Counted from the stretch's first letter, positions 14,921-23,428 are shown. The stretch is 32,038 nt of DNA from Thermoguttaceae bacterium (GCA_017559825.1 JAFYQR010000180.1:1-32038); one strand, 5' to 3'. Program-made: numbers and translations. The notes: generated by a model not told the origin, from the sequence alone.

Positions 14921-15382
14921 TTACGCGTCGCGTTTCGGAGAGGTCGCGTCTTCCATCGAATCGATGTAACGGCGCAAGCGTTCGAGTTCGTTCGTTACGG
15001 CGCGCAATTTCAGCATATTTTCGACGCGCTTGAGCAGCTCCGCCTTGTTGACCGGCTTGCTGAGATAGTCGTCGCACCCGACCTTCACCGCGCGCTCGAC
15101 GTCGCCGAGTTCGCCGAGCGCCGTTACCATTAGCGCCATTATCCCGGCGGTTTCCGGATTGCTTTTGATTTGTTCGCAAACCTCGAAACCGCTCATTTTC
15201 GGCATCATCACGTCGAGCAAAACCAAGTCCGGTTCGAACGATTTTACCTTTTCCAACGCTTCGACGCCGTCGGCGGCGAAGTCCAAATCGTAATCGCAAC
15301 CGATCAAAAACGCTTCCAACAGCTCTTGATTGACGGGCTCGTCGTCGACGATCAGCACGCGTTCTTTTCGCGTCGCGGTCAT
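14921..15382 (-). CDS. Single-domain response regulator (CheY-like receiver)
   Basis: A 153-residue receiver domain with all phosphorylation residues: Asp13 and Asp14 (acidic pocket), Asp57 (phospho-acceptor in LVLLDVMMP), Thr87 and Lys109 (in YLSKP). After the receiver (about residue 122) only a short helical tail rich in Leu, Arg and Glu follows, with no DNA-binding or enzymatic output domain. It therefore acts by protein contact, or as a phosphate relay. The start has AAGGAA six bases upstream. There is no histidine kinase in the window; the adjacent upstream gene is a TPR protein 63 bases away, so the two may be co-transcribed. The partner kinase is unknown. Confidence 0.93.
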   Translation of the reverse strand: MTATRKERVLIVDDEPVNQELLEAFLIGCDYDLDFAADGVEALEKVKSFEPDLVLLDVMMPKMSGFEVCEQIKSNPETAGIMALMVTALGELGDVERAVKVGCDDYLSKPVNKAELLKRVENMLKLRAVTNELERLRRYIDSMEDATSPKRDA

Positions 15383-15445
15383 TTTCGGTTCCTTAAATCG
15401 ATATTCATTTCAAAATTCAAGTCATTTCGCCAACGCCGCTTCGGT

Positions 15446-15919
15446 TCAGTTCGACGTTTCTGCGTCTTCCGTTTCGTCGTCTTCGTCGACGTCGACGCCG
15501 TTCTCCTTGCGAGAGGCGATTCTTTGCGCGTCGCGAGCCTCGCGGTCGGCGAGTTCCTTCTTGCGCAACTCGCTCATTTTCTTCATTTGCGCCGCGAGGC
15601 GAGCTTCCTGCGCCTTCATGAGCGCGTCTTCGGCGAGTTCCCGCGAGCCGCATTTAATCGCTAAAGCGCTGAAAGCCGTGAAATAAAACGGATCGTCTTG
15701 CTCCAGCTCGCACGCCTTTTGCATCGATTCGAGCGCGAGTTCCTCGTCGCCCTTTTGTTGCGCGAAGACCGCCAGCGCAAGGCGCGCCAGCCCGTAATCC
15801 GGGCAAGCTTCGACCAGCCGCTTCAACTCGGAAACCGCTTGCGCCAACTCGCCGTCTTGTTGCAACGCGACGCACTCGTCGTACCAATCTTCTCTCGTTT
15901 TATTCGTCGAATCGCTCAT
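15446..15919 (-). CDS. TPR-like protein with C-terminal coiled coil
   Basis: A 157-residue protein with no signal peptide. Residues about 10-95 form two or three tetratricopeptide-like helix pairs (for example LAQAVSELKRLVEACPDYGLA and ELALESMQKACELEQDDPFY). Residues about 95-135 are a charged helical segment (KAQEARLAAQMKKMSELRKK) likely to be a coiled coil. The tail is acidic (DVDEDDETEDAE). No Shine-Dalgarno sequence is evident at 15919. It precedes the response-regulator gene on the same strand by 63 bases. The role is unknown; an adaptor linked to the receiver protein is possible but unproven. Confidence 0.75.
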   Translation of the reverse strand: MSDSTNKTREDWYDECVALQQDGELAQAVSELKRLVEACPDYGLARLALAVFAQQKGDEELALESMQKACELEQDDPFYFTAFSALAIKCGSRELAEDALMKAQEARLAAQMKKMSELRKKELADREARDAQRIASRKENGVDVDEDDETEDAETSN

Positions 15920-16081
15920 TTCGTCGTTTTATTCGTTAAAAATTCGCTAAAATAACGTTAAATTCGAGAAACGCCGCGCCGAAGAACGCTCGACGCGACG
16001 TTTTTCCCGTTAAAAATCGCAAAACCGACAAAGTCGCCGCGTTTCGAAGCCGGAACGTCCGATCGCGACGCGCCGATTCCA

Positions 16082-16103
16082 ACGTTTTAAGCGCTTTAAA
16101 CGT
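16082..16103. repeat. Near-perfect 22-bp palindrome upstream of the TPR gene
   Basis: ACGTTTTAAGC followed by GCTTTAAACGT; the two arms are complementary except at one position. It lies 163 bases upstream of the TPR gene and 25 bases after the helicase stop. No T-tract follows it on the minus strand, so it could be an operator or a 3' hairpin of the helicase mRNA. Confidence 0.4.
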
Positions 16104-16127
16104 CAAAACCGGCGAACTCGCGGTCGA

Positions 16128-18899
16128 TTAAAGCGCCCGACGCGCCCGGCGCACCGTCTTGCCGAAGACCGGCTTACGCTCGAAACGCTCCGGTTCGGCG
16201 GAGGCGCCCGGCCCCTCGACCGGCTTCGAATACGCCTCGAAGCCCGGCAGCTCCATCCGTTCGAGCAAGCGGTCGATGCGGATTTCGATGCGCGTCAACT
16301 CGGCGCCCTCGGCGGCGGTAACCAACGTGAAGGCGACGCCCTCGCGCCCCATCCGCCCGGCTCGTCCGACGCGGTGAACGTAATCGTCGCAGTATTGCGG
16401 AACGTCGTAATTGACGATGTGCGAAACGCTCGACACGTCGATGCCGCGCCCGACGACGTCCGTCGCGACGAGGATTTTCGTCTTTTCTTGACGGAAGTTC
16501 GACATAATGCGGTCGCGCTTCGTTTGCGCCAAGTCGCCGTGAATCGCGTCGACGCCGGGGAAACGCGCTTCCAAACGGCGGCCGATCATATCGACGCAAC
16601 GCTTCGTTCGGCAGAAAACGATCGCTTGGCGCGGTTGCTGTAGTTCGAGCAACTTAACGAGCGCGTCGAACTTGCGCCCTTGGTCGACCGTCAAGTAAAA
16701 TTGCTCGATCGTGTCGGCGGAAACGTTCTTTTGGCTGAAGTCGTGCGATTCCGGGTCGCGCATATACGCCTTCGCCAAGCGAACGACCGGCGGAGCGAGC
16801 GTCGCGCTGAAGAGGAGCGTTTGGCGCGAACTCGGCGTCATCCGCAAAATCCGCTCGACGTCCGGGCGGAACCCGACGTCCAACATACGGTCGGCTTCGT
16901 CGAGAACGACCCAACGCGCTTTCCCGAGCGAGAGGGCGCCGCGGTTCGCCAAGTCGATGATTCGGCCCGGCGTTCCGACGAGAATATCGCAGCCGCGCCG
17001 CAATTTTTCAACCTGCGACGCGATCGGCTTCCCGCCGTAACAGGCGACGACCTTCAAGTCGCGAAACTGCGCCAAGCGGTTCGTTTCGTCGCGCACCTGA
17101 ACGGCCAGCTCGCGAGTCGGCAAGACGATCAGCGCGAGCGGCGACGGAATCCGCGCGTCGACCGGCTCGCATTTGTCGACGAACTCGACGATCGGAATCA
17201 TGAACGCGGCGGTCTTTCCGGTGCCGGTTTTCGCCTGCCCCATCAAGTCGACGCCCGCTTGAATGCGCGGAATCGTCCCGGCTTGAATCGGCGTCGGCTC
17301 GGCGTACCCCATCTGCGCGAGCGCGCGGAGCGTCGGCTTCGTCAGCGTCAGTTCGCCGAAGCGTTCAAGCCCTTTCGACGCGGCCTTTTTCTCGCATTCC
17401 GGACATTTTTTCGCCGAAGCGGCGGGCCCGCCGTCGTCGCCGTCCTCCGCTTCGCCGTCGCGACGACGCTTCTTCGAGCGGCGTTTTTTCGAGCGCGGCT
17501 CTTCGAAACCGTCAAACTCGCTCGACGCGCTTTCCTCCGTTTCGTCGGCGCTCAACCGCGACGTCGGCGCCGCTTCGAATGCCGGTTCGTCTTCGGTTCT
17601 TTCCCGTGTTCGCCCCGATTTTTTTTTTGCCGCGACTTCGTCGGACCAATCCTCGAAGTCGTCGGGCGTTTCGCGGCGTTTGGAGGAGCGCTCGGCGCTC
17701 GGACGCGGGCTCGGCGCTTCGTCTTCCTCGTCGTCTTCGTCGGCGGCGATTCGTTCCCAAACGGCGATCGGGTCGTAATCGTCGCCGTCGTCGAAGTCGT
17801 CCCAAGCGGGCGCCGCGCTCTTTCGTTTCGTCGGTTTCGGCTCTTCGCCAACCTCTTCGTCGCGACGCGAGCGCCGCTCTTCGCGCTTCTCGGTTCTCTC
17901 CGTCTTTTCGATCTTTTCCGCTTTCTCCGAGCGTTCCGCTTTTTCCGCTCGACGCGGCTTCTTCGCCGGTTTCGCGTCCCGTTCGTCGTCGGCGGCGTCG
18001 AAAGTCGTTTCGTCGCCGAAAATTTCTTCGAGCGTGCGAGCCGGACGGCGTTCGCGTCCCTTGGCCGAGCGTTCCTCCGTCGCGGAGCCGGTCGCCGCCT
18101 TGATCGTCGCTTCGAGGAGCGCGGCCAACTCTTCCGCCTGCGTCAACGAGCCGTCGAGCTCGAGCGTTCGTCCGTTCGATTCAAGGAATTTCGTCGCTTT
18201 TTCCTTGAGCCAACGCATCTTTTTCGCGGGAATCGCCGCCGCGCCGCCGTCGGAAACGGCCCGTTCCTCGCGCTCGGACGAAACGGAACCGGTCGAAATC
18301 GCTTCTTTAATTTTCGAGAGGAAGGAGCGTTTTTCGCGCTTTTCTTCCCGTTCCGCCCGTTCTTTTTTCTCGCATTTTTCGCGTTTTTCACGCTCGTCGC
18401 GACGCGCCGCTTTCCGCGCTTCCCGCTCGATCGCCTCGCGTTCTTGCGCCTCGTCGTCGGCGACGACTTTAGGAGCGCGTTTTTGACGAGCCGCCTTTTC
18501 CTTCTTCGTCGCCAGCTCTTCGACGAGCGCCTCGTCGTCGCGGGTCAAGCGAGTGCGACCGTAGCTCGGCGTCGCGAACGCGTCCAACTCGCCGTCTTCG
18601 ACGTCGGCGACGAAATCGGCGTAATCCTCGAGGCGCGGCTCCGGTCGAGCCTTCTTTTTCGGCGCGCCGTACAAATCTTCGGTCGGCGAAACGTACATCG
18701 TGCCGACTTCCTTTTCGCGACGACGCGCCGGTTTGCCGCTTCCGCGCCGCTTCGACGACGAGCCGGTCGAGGTCGGAACGATCAAATCTTCCTGCGCTTG
18801 ATCGTCGACCGAGTCCCATTGAAACTTCGAAATGAACGACTTGCCGTTCGGTCGGCGGCGCGCGCCCCTATTTTTCCCTTGCGAATCGTTTTTACTCAA
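16128..18899 (-). CDS. DEAD-box RNA helicase with a long charged N-terminal extension
   Basis: A 923-residue protein. The C-terminal part (about 510-890) is a complete DEAD-box helicase core: Q motif PTPIQ near 536, motif I AKTGTGKT at 556-563, PTRELA near 594, DEAD at 667-670, SAT at 698-700, and HRVGRAGR at 842-849. The first 510 residues are a low-complexity extension rich in Lys, Arg, Glu and Asp with little hydrophobic content, ending in a KKRRSKKRRR cluster and a single CPEC pair at 499-502. Typical bacterial members of this family (RhlE/DeaD type) lack such an extension. Translation starts at TTG (18899) with AAGGAAG six bases upstream; a two-codon ATG-TTT-TGA overlaps it. The protein probably remodels RNA or ribosomal intermediates; the extension may bind RNA or condense. 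Confidence 0.93.
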   Translation of the reverse strand: MSKNDSQGKNRGARRRPNGKSFISKFQWDSVDDQAQEDLIVPTSTGSSSKRRGSGKPARRREKEVGTMYVSPTEDLYGAPKKKARPEPRLEDYADFVADVEDGELDAFATPSYGRTRLTRDDEALVEELATKKEKAARQKRAPKVVADDEAQEREAIEREARKAARRDEREKREKCEKKERAEREEKREKRSFLSKIKEAISTGSVSSEREERAVSDGGAAAIPAKKMRWLKEKATKFLESNGRTLELDGSLTQAEELAALLEATIKAATGSATEERSAKGRERRPARTLEEIFGDETTFDAADDERDAKPAKKPRRAEKAERSEKAEKIEKTERTEKREERRSRRDEEVGEEPKPTKRKSAAPAWDDFDDGDDYDPIAVWERIAADEDDEEDEAPSPRPSAERSSKRRETPDDFEDWSDEVAAKKKSGRTRERTEDEPAFEAAPTSRLSADETEESASSEFDGFEEPRSKKRRSKKRRRDGEAEDGDDGGPAASAKKCPECEKKAASKGLERFGELTLTKPTLRALAQMGYAEPTPIQAGTIPRIQAGVDLMGQAKTGTGKTAAFMIPIVEFVDKCEPVDARIPSPLALIVLPTRELAVQVRDETNRLAQFRDLKVVACYGGKPIASQVEKLRRGCDILVGTPGRIIDLANRGALSLGKARWVVLDEADRMLDVGFRPDVERILRMTPSSRQTLLFSATLAPPVVRLAKAYMRDPESHDFSQKNVSADTIEQFYLTVDQGRKFDALVKLLELQQPRQAIVFCRTKRCVDMIGRRLEARFPGVDAIHGDLAQTKRDRIMSNFRQEKTKILVATDVVGRGIDVSSVSHIVNYDVPQYCDDYVHRVGRAGRMGREGVAFTLVTAAEGAELTRIEIRIDRLLERMELPGFEAYSKPVEGPGASAEPERFERKPVFGKTVRRARRAL

Positions 18900-19062
18900 A
18901 ACATTCTTCCTTATGTCGCGAAAATTCGCGTTTCGGCCGAAACTCGGAGACGCGGCCGTCGGCCCGTCTTCGACGCGTTTCGGCGTTCGTTATTCCTACG
19001 TCGGCGTCGGTCTCGACGACGACTAAATTATTTTCGTTTCGTCAAATTTCGCCGTCGTTTCG

Positions 19063-19965
19063 TCAAACGAGCGCTTTTTTGAACGCGGCGATTCGAGCGT
19101 CGACGTCGGCGCGGGTCGCCTTTTGGAAACTCTCGAGCGAGAATCCCTCGACGTTCAAGCTGGCGACGACGGTCGCGCTAAGCAACGCTTTTTTAATACT
19201 TTCCGGCGAAAGATCGCCCGATTCGGCGAGGCTCCCCATCAACGCTCCGGCGAACGAGTCCCCGGCGCCGGTCGGGTCGACGACCTTTTCGGTCGGGAAC
19301 GCCGGAACCAAATAAATTTCGTCTCGCCCGACCCAAACCGCGCCGTGTTCCCCCTTCTTGACGACGACGAACTTCGGCCCGAGTTCCAAAATTTTGCGCC
19401 CGGCGGTAATCGCCGAACGTTCGCCGGTCAGGAGCGCGGCCTCGGCGTCGTTGAGAATCAACCCGTCGATCCGCTTCAAGAGCTGAAGCAATTCGGCGCG
19501 CATCCCGTTAATATAGAAGTCCATCGTGTCGGCGACGACAAGTTTCGGGGTTTCGATCGCGTCGAGCAAAGCCATATGCGTCGTCGGCGCCATATTCCCG
19601 AGAAAGACGTAAGACGACGTTTTATAAGCGTCCGGAACGACCGGAGCGTAGGCGCCGCCCATCACGTTCGCCTCAAAACAACGGGTTTCGCGTTGGTTCA
19701 TATCGTCGAAATAACGACCGTCCCAAAACATCGTCTTTTCGCCGGCGCGAATTTCGAGCCCCGCCAAATCGACGTTTCGCGAACGCAGAAGAGCCGAATA
19801 TTCCGGATTCCAGTCTTCCCCGACGACGCCGATCAAGCGCGACTCGGTGAAGAAACTCGCGGCGAACGACGCGTAAACGCCGCTCCCGCCCAGAGCTCGC
19901 TCGCGGCGACCGAACGGGGTTTCAAGAGTATCGTAAGCGGCGGAACCGATCGTCAACAGCGACAT
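19063..19965 (-). CDS. PfkB-family carbohydrate or nucleoside kinase
   Basis: A 300-residue ribokinase-fold kinase. The N-terminal substrate motif is GGSGVYAS at 26-33 and the C-terminal signature is DPTGAGDSFAGALMG at 230-244, with Asp236 as the catalytic base and GAGD as the anion hole. It phosphorylates a sugar or nucleoside using ATP; the exact substrate cannot be told. The start at 19965 has GAGGAG eight bases upstream. It is divergent from glgC, and a TTGCGG/TATAAT promoter lies about 360 bases upstream. Length is normal for the family and there is no signal peptide. Confidence 0.92.
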   Translation of the reverse strand: MSLLTIGSAAYDTLETPFGRRERALGGSGVYASFAASFFTESRLIGVVGEDWNPEYSALLRSRNVDLAGLEIRAGEKTMFWDGRYFDDMNQRETRCFEANVMGGAYAPVVPDAYKTSSYVFLGNMAPTTHMALLDAIETPKLVVADTMDFYINGMRAELLQLLKRIDGLILNDAEAALLTGERSAITAGRKILELGPKFVVVKKGEHGAVWVGRDEIYLVPAFPTEKVVDPTGAGDSFAGALMGSLAESGDLSPESIKKALLSATVVASLNVEGFSLESFQKATRADVDARIAAFKKALV

Positions 19966-20328
19966 AAGAAGCGCTCCTCAAGGCGAAACGTCGGGAAACT
20001 CGGAACGCGGCGCCGCGAAATCGACGCGGCGGCGAACGTTTTGCTCCCTCGGCGACGGCGAAACGACCGCGAGCGCTCTTTACGGAACGAAATTTCCGCA
20101 AAGACGGCGAATTTTAACTTCTTGGCGCGTTCGTCCGTCATTAGTCTATTTTTAATCCGTCGAGACCGCGTTTCGTCGTTTGCGCGAGCCCGACCCCGTT
20201 CGTTAATCGAGAAAGACGCTCGACGAACGCGTCGAAGCGGTTAGGAGGCGAAACTCCCCTTCGACCGAACGTCGTTCCAACTTTCGGCGAAAATTCAAAA
20301 ACCGCCGAAAAAGAGTCTTTCCTTACTA

Positions 20329-20356
20329 ATTATAACGCCGTCGTCCGTATCCGCAA
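20329..20356 (-). promoter_or_regulatory. Promoter toward the PfkB kinase gene
   Basis: TTGCGG (20356-20351), 16 bases, TATAAT (20334-20329) preceded by GT on the minus strand, the same layout as the cyclophilin promoter. The leader would be about 357 bases, which is long. Confidence 0.45.
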
Positions 20357-20363
20357 CAAACAT

Positions 20364-20392
20364 TTTTGGAAAATAACGATAATTTGTATAAA
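20364..20392 (+). promoter_or_regulatory. Weak promoter candidate for glgC
   Basis: TATAAA at 20387-20392 with a T-rich TTTTGG at 20364-20369, 17 bases upstream. It lies 37 bases before the glgC start. Confidence 0.35.
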
Positions 20393-20428
20393 AACGGCGC
20401 GAAGAAAGAGGCAAAATAGGAAAAAGAA

Positions 20429-21655
20429 ATGAAAAACAACGTTTTGGCCGTCGTTTTAGCCGGCGGCAAAGGAGAACGACTCGAACCGCTGACTCGAGAC
20501 CGCGCGAAACCCGCCGTTCCGTTCGGCGGCGAATACCGCATCGTCGACTTCACCCTTTCCAACTGCTTCAACAGCGGCGTTCGCCAAATTTTGCTCCTGA
20601 CGCAATACAAATCGCTGAGTCTCGACCGACACGTCGCGACCGGTTGGGCCCGCTTTTTTCACCGCGAACTGCGCGAGTTCGTCGCCGTCGCCCCGCCGCA
20701 GCAGCGCCTCGCCGAAAGCTGGTACCAAGGCACCGCCGACGCCGTTTACCAAAACATTTACTCCATCGAAAAGGAGTCGCCGGAGCTCGTCCTCGTCTTG
20801 GCGGGCGATCACGTTTACAAAATGGATTACCGCGACGTCATCGAGTTTCACCGCGCGAAAAACGCCGATTTGACGATCTCCGCGATCCCGGTTCCGCTCG
20901 ACGAGGCCCGCGGTCGGCTCGGCGTTTTAGCGGCGGACGAAAACGGTCGCGTCGTCGACTTTGAGGAAAAGCCGCTCGCGCCGCGTCCGCTCCCGGACGA
21001 CGCCGACGCCTGTTTCGCGTCGATGGGCGTTTACGTCTTCAACGCGAAATTTCTGTACGAAGCGCTTTGCCGCGACGCGACGAAACTCGGGAGCCGCCGC
21101 GATTTCGGACGCGACGTCGTCCCTCGCGCCGTCGCCGAGAACCGCGTTTTCGCTTTTCCGTTCGTCGAAACGGGCCCGGACGGCAAAAAACGCGGCGCGT
21201 ACTGGCGGGACGTCGGCACGCTCGACGCGTACTTCGCCGCCAACATGGATCTCGTCGCGGTCGAGCCGGAACTCAATTTATACGACGAAGGCTGGACGAT
21301 TTACTCGCGCCGCCCGAACTCGCCTCCGGCGAAATTCGTCTTGCCCGAGGGGGAAAGCCGGGGTTGCGCGCTCGACAGCCTCGTTTGCTCCGGCGCGATT
21401 ATTTCCGGCGGAACGGCGCGACGCTCGATCGTCGGGCTCGGCGCTCGAATCGAACGAGACGCGGTCGTCGAAGACTCGCTCCTTTTCGCGGGAACGGTCG
21501 TCGAACGAGGCGCCCGGCTTCGCCGAACAATCGTCGACAAGGGCGCGGTCGTTCCCGCCGGTTGGCGCGTCGGCTTCGACGCGGAGCTCGACCGGTCGCG
21601 CGGATTTTTCGTAACGGAAAGCGGAATCACCGTTATTCCGAAGTTCGTCGGCTGA
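20429..21655 (+). CDS. glgC: Glucose-1-phosphate adenylyltransferase (ADP-glucose pyrophosphorylase)
   Basis: A 408-residue enzyme that makes ADP-glucose from glucose-1-phosphate and ATP, the committed step of bacterial glycogen synthesis. The nucleotide-binding loop is AGGKGERLEPLTRDRAKPAVPFGG at 11-34 (described here by its ends GGKGERL and KPAVPFGG). WYQGTADAV at 98-106, GDHVYKMDY at 126-134 and the sugar-phosphate motif FEEKP at 178-182 are intact. The C-terminal 120 residues form the left-handed beta-helix (hexapeptide-like repeats such as SLVCSGAIISGGTARRSIVG). The start at 20429 has AGGA about eight bases upstream. It is the only glycogen gene in the window and is monocistronic, convergent with obg. 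Confidence 0.97.
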   Translation: MKNNVLAVVLAGGKGERLEPLTRDRAKPAVPFGGEYRIVDFTLSNCFNSGVRQILLLTQYKSLSLDRHVATGWARFFHRELREFVAVAPPQQRLAESWYQGTADAVYQNIYSIEKESPELVLVLAGDHVYKMDYRDVIEFHRAKNADLTISAIPVPLDEARGRLGVLAADENGRVVDFEEKPLAPRPLPDDADACFASMGVYVFNAKFLYEALCRDATKLGSRRDFGRDVVPRAVAENRVFAFPFVETGPDGKKRGAYWRDVGTLDAYFAANMDLVAVEPELNLYDEGWTIYSRRPNSPPAKFVLPEGESRGCALDSLVCSGAIISGGTARRSIVGLGARIERDAVVEDSLLFAGTVVERGARLRRTIVDKGAVVPAGWRVGFDAELDRSRGFFVTESGITVIPKFVG

Positions 21656-21783
21656 CGGTTTCGTTTCCCGTTTCGCGCCTATTTCCCCGTTCGCCCCAAT
21701 CGCCCCGCCGATTCCGCCGATTCAACCTAAACGACGCGCCGGAACGCTCCGCTAAAATCGGCAAGACCGGCGCCGTCGACCGT

Positions 21784-22782
21784 TTACCAACGCGGTTTCG
21801 GGTTCAAAATCGCCGCGATCGCCTCGACGAGCGACTTCAAACCGTCGCCGGTAACCGCCGAAATGAGATGCGCCTCGACGCCGAGTTCGTCGGCGAAACG
21901 TCGGCGAACGACCTCCGCTTCCGGCAAGTCCTTTTTCGAGACCGCGACGATCTCCGTTCGCTCGCCGAGTTCCGCGTCGAACTGTTCGAGTTCGTACCGA
22001 ATCGCCTTATAGTTCGCGATCGGGTCGGTTCCGTCGATCGGGGCCGGCTCGACCAAGTGGAGCAAAACCCCGGCGCGTTGGATGTGCCGCAAAAAGTCGT
22101 GTCCAAGCCCGACGCCGAGGTGCGCGCCTTCGATCAACCCCGGAACGTCGGCGATGACGAACCCGCGATCCGGCCCGATCTGCGCGAGCCCGAGGTGCGG
22201 CTGCATCGTCGTGAACGGATAAGACGCGATTTTCGGTTTCGCCTTCGTGAGGCGGCTCAAAAGCGTGCTCTTCCCGGCGTTCGGTTTCCCGACCAGCCCG
22301 ACGTCGGCGATCATCCGCAACTCGAGGCGAACGCGGCGTTCCTGGCCCGGTTCGCCCGGCGTCGCGATCAACGGCGAACGCAGCGTCGCCGACTTAAAGC
22401 GGACGTTCCCCTTCCCGCCGAACCCGCCGCGAGCGACGATGAACTCGTCGCCGTCCTCTTTCAGGTCTTTGAGAAGCAAATCGTTTTTCGCGTCGAAAAC
22501 CATCGTTCCGACCGGCGTTTCAATAATCAAATCGTCGCCGGACGCGCCGTGCCGCTGCGCCGAGCCGCCCTGTTCGCCGCGCTCCGCTTTCCAAGTTTTT
22601 TGGTTCGCCAAGTGGAGCAAACTGGCGACGTTACGGTTCGCTCGCAGAACGACGTCGCCGCCGCGCCCGCCGTCGCCGCCGTCCGGGCCGCCGCGCGGAA
22701 CGTACTTTTCGCGTCGAAAACTCGCGCAGCCGTCGCCGCCCTTCCCACCGACGACTTCGATCGTTACTTCGTCGACAAACAT
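21784..22782 (-). CDS. obg: Obg-family GTPase (ribosome assembly / stress response)
   Basis: A 332-residue Obg protein. The glycine-rich Obg fold fills residues 1-158 (GGKGGDGCASFRREKYVPRGG, GPDGGDGGRGGDVV). The G domain has G1 GKPNAGKS at 165-172, TTMQP (switch I) at about 191-195 and G3 DVPG at 212-215. G4 reads SKKD rather than the usual NKxD, and SAV near 313 is G5. The protein ends just after the G domain and has no OCT domain, as in the minimal form of the family. Obg binds the 50S subunit and links GTP level to ribosome maturation. The start at 22782 has a modest AGGT site. It lies downstream of rpmA on the same strand but is separated by a strong terminator. Confidence 0.96.
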   Translation of the reverse strand: MFVDEVTIEVVGGKGGDGCASFRREKYVPRGGPDGGDGGRGGDVVLRANRNVASLLHLANQKTWKAERGEQGGSAQRHGASGDDLIIETPVGTMVFDAKNDLLLKDLKEDGDEFIVARGGFGGKGNVRFKSATLRSPLIATPGEPGQERRVRLELRMIADVGLVGKPNAGKSTLLSRLTKAKPKIASYPFTTMQPHLGLAQIGPDRGFVIADVPGLIEGAHLGVGLGHDFLRHIQRAGVLLHLVEPAPIDGTDPIANYKAIRYELEQFDAELGERTEIVAVSKKDLPEAEVVRRRFADELGVEAHLISAVTGDGLKSLVEAIAAILNPKPRW

Positions 22783-23060
22783 TTTACCTAAAACCTCTAT
22801 TTTCTCTTAAAAACGAGCGTTTCGCGCCTTTTTTCCAAAGTCGCCGCTCTCTCCGCGCAACGGTTTCCGCGCCGCCGCTAAAACCGTCAAAGTCGCGTTA
22901 AACCAACAACCGACGGCTCCAAAACCGACGTTTTCCTCGCGACATGCCGCCGCGAGCGTCGTTCCAACGCGTTAAAATCGTTCGATTCGGCAAAAACGCG
23001 CCGTTTTAACAACGCGTCGCCGTCGAACGTTCGTTCGAAACCGATAAAACGTCCGTCGAT
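22783..23060. other. obg leader region
   Basis: No gene was seen. A hairpin CTCGCG/CGCGAG at 22936-22956 with outer GACG/CGTC arms lies in the leader. Several CGYTAAAAYCG-type motifs occur (for example near 22876 and 22970). No clear promoter was recognised. Confidence 0.45.
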
Positions 23061-23091
23061 AAAAAAAGGGGGCGGTCGCAACCGTCCCCCT
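23061..23091 (-). terminator. Strong Rho-independent terminator after rpmA
   Basis: On the minus strand AGGGGGACGGT (23091-23081) pairs with ACCGCCCCCT (23076-23067) with one bulged base around a 4-base loop, followed by a run of seven T. It lies about 80 bases after the rpmA stop and is the best terminator in the window. Confidence 0.9.
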
Positions 23092-23173
23092 CTTTCAGTC
23101 GACGCGACTCAAAGCGAAACGCCGTCCGTCGGGACGCGTCCGCTTCAAGCCGTCTCGCTCGCGAAACGCCGAA

Positions 23174-23428
23174 TCAAGAAGCCGGAGCTTCGACGACGTT
23201 GACGCGACGACCGTTTTGGTCGAACTTGACGTAACCGTCGATCAGCGAGTAGATCGTGAAGTCGGTGCCGAGACCGACGCCCTTGCCCGGACGCCAGCGC
23301 GTGCCGCATTGACGAACGATGATGCAGCCCGGTTGAACCGATTGACCGCCGTAAACTTTGACGCCGCGACGTTGCGCGTTCGAGTCCCGACCGTTGCGGC
23401 TGGAACCCTGACCTTTCTTGTGAGCCAT
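23174..23428 (-). CDS. rpmA: Large-subunit ribosomal protein bL27
   Basis: An 84-residue L27 with the typical [20 protein letters not shown] start and the [21 protein letters not shown] core. L27 sits near the peptidyl-transferase centre of the 50S subunit; its N-terminal tail reaches the tRNA ends. There is no extra cleaved prepeptide. The start has GAAGGTGG four bases upstream. In many bacteria the order is rplU-rpmA-obg; here obg follows after a terminator, while upstream is an unrelated exported-protein gene and rplU is not in the window. Confidence 0.98.
   Translation of the reverse strand: MAHKKGQGSSRNGRDSNAQRRGVKVYGGQSVQPGCIIVRQCGTRWRPGKGVGLGTDFTIYSLIDGYVKFDQNGRRVNVVEAPAS

Larger units (their letters stand above)
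19966..20428. other. Divergent promoter region between the PfkB kinase gene and glgC
   Basis: No gene was seen in these 463 bases. They hold the minus-strand promoter at 20329-20356, a weaker minus-strand TAAAAT box at 20111-20116, and a weak plus-strand TATAAA box for glgC at 20387-20392. Confidence 0.6.

Noticed and set aside
16680..19082. An 800-codon open frame on the plus strand
   Set aside because: It is the antisense of the DEAD-box gene; the product is a run of Arg and Phe without motifs.
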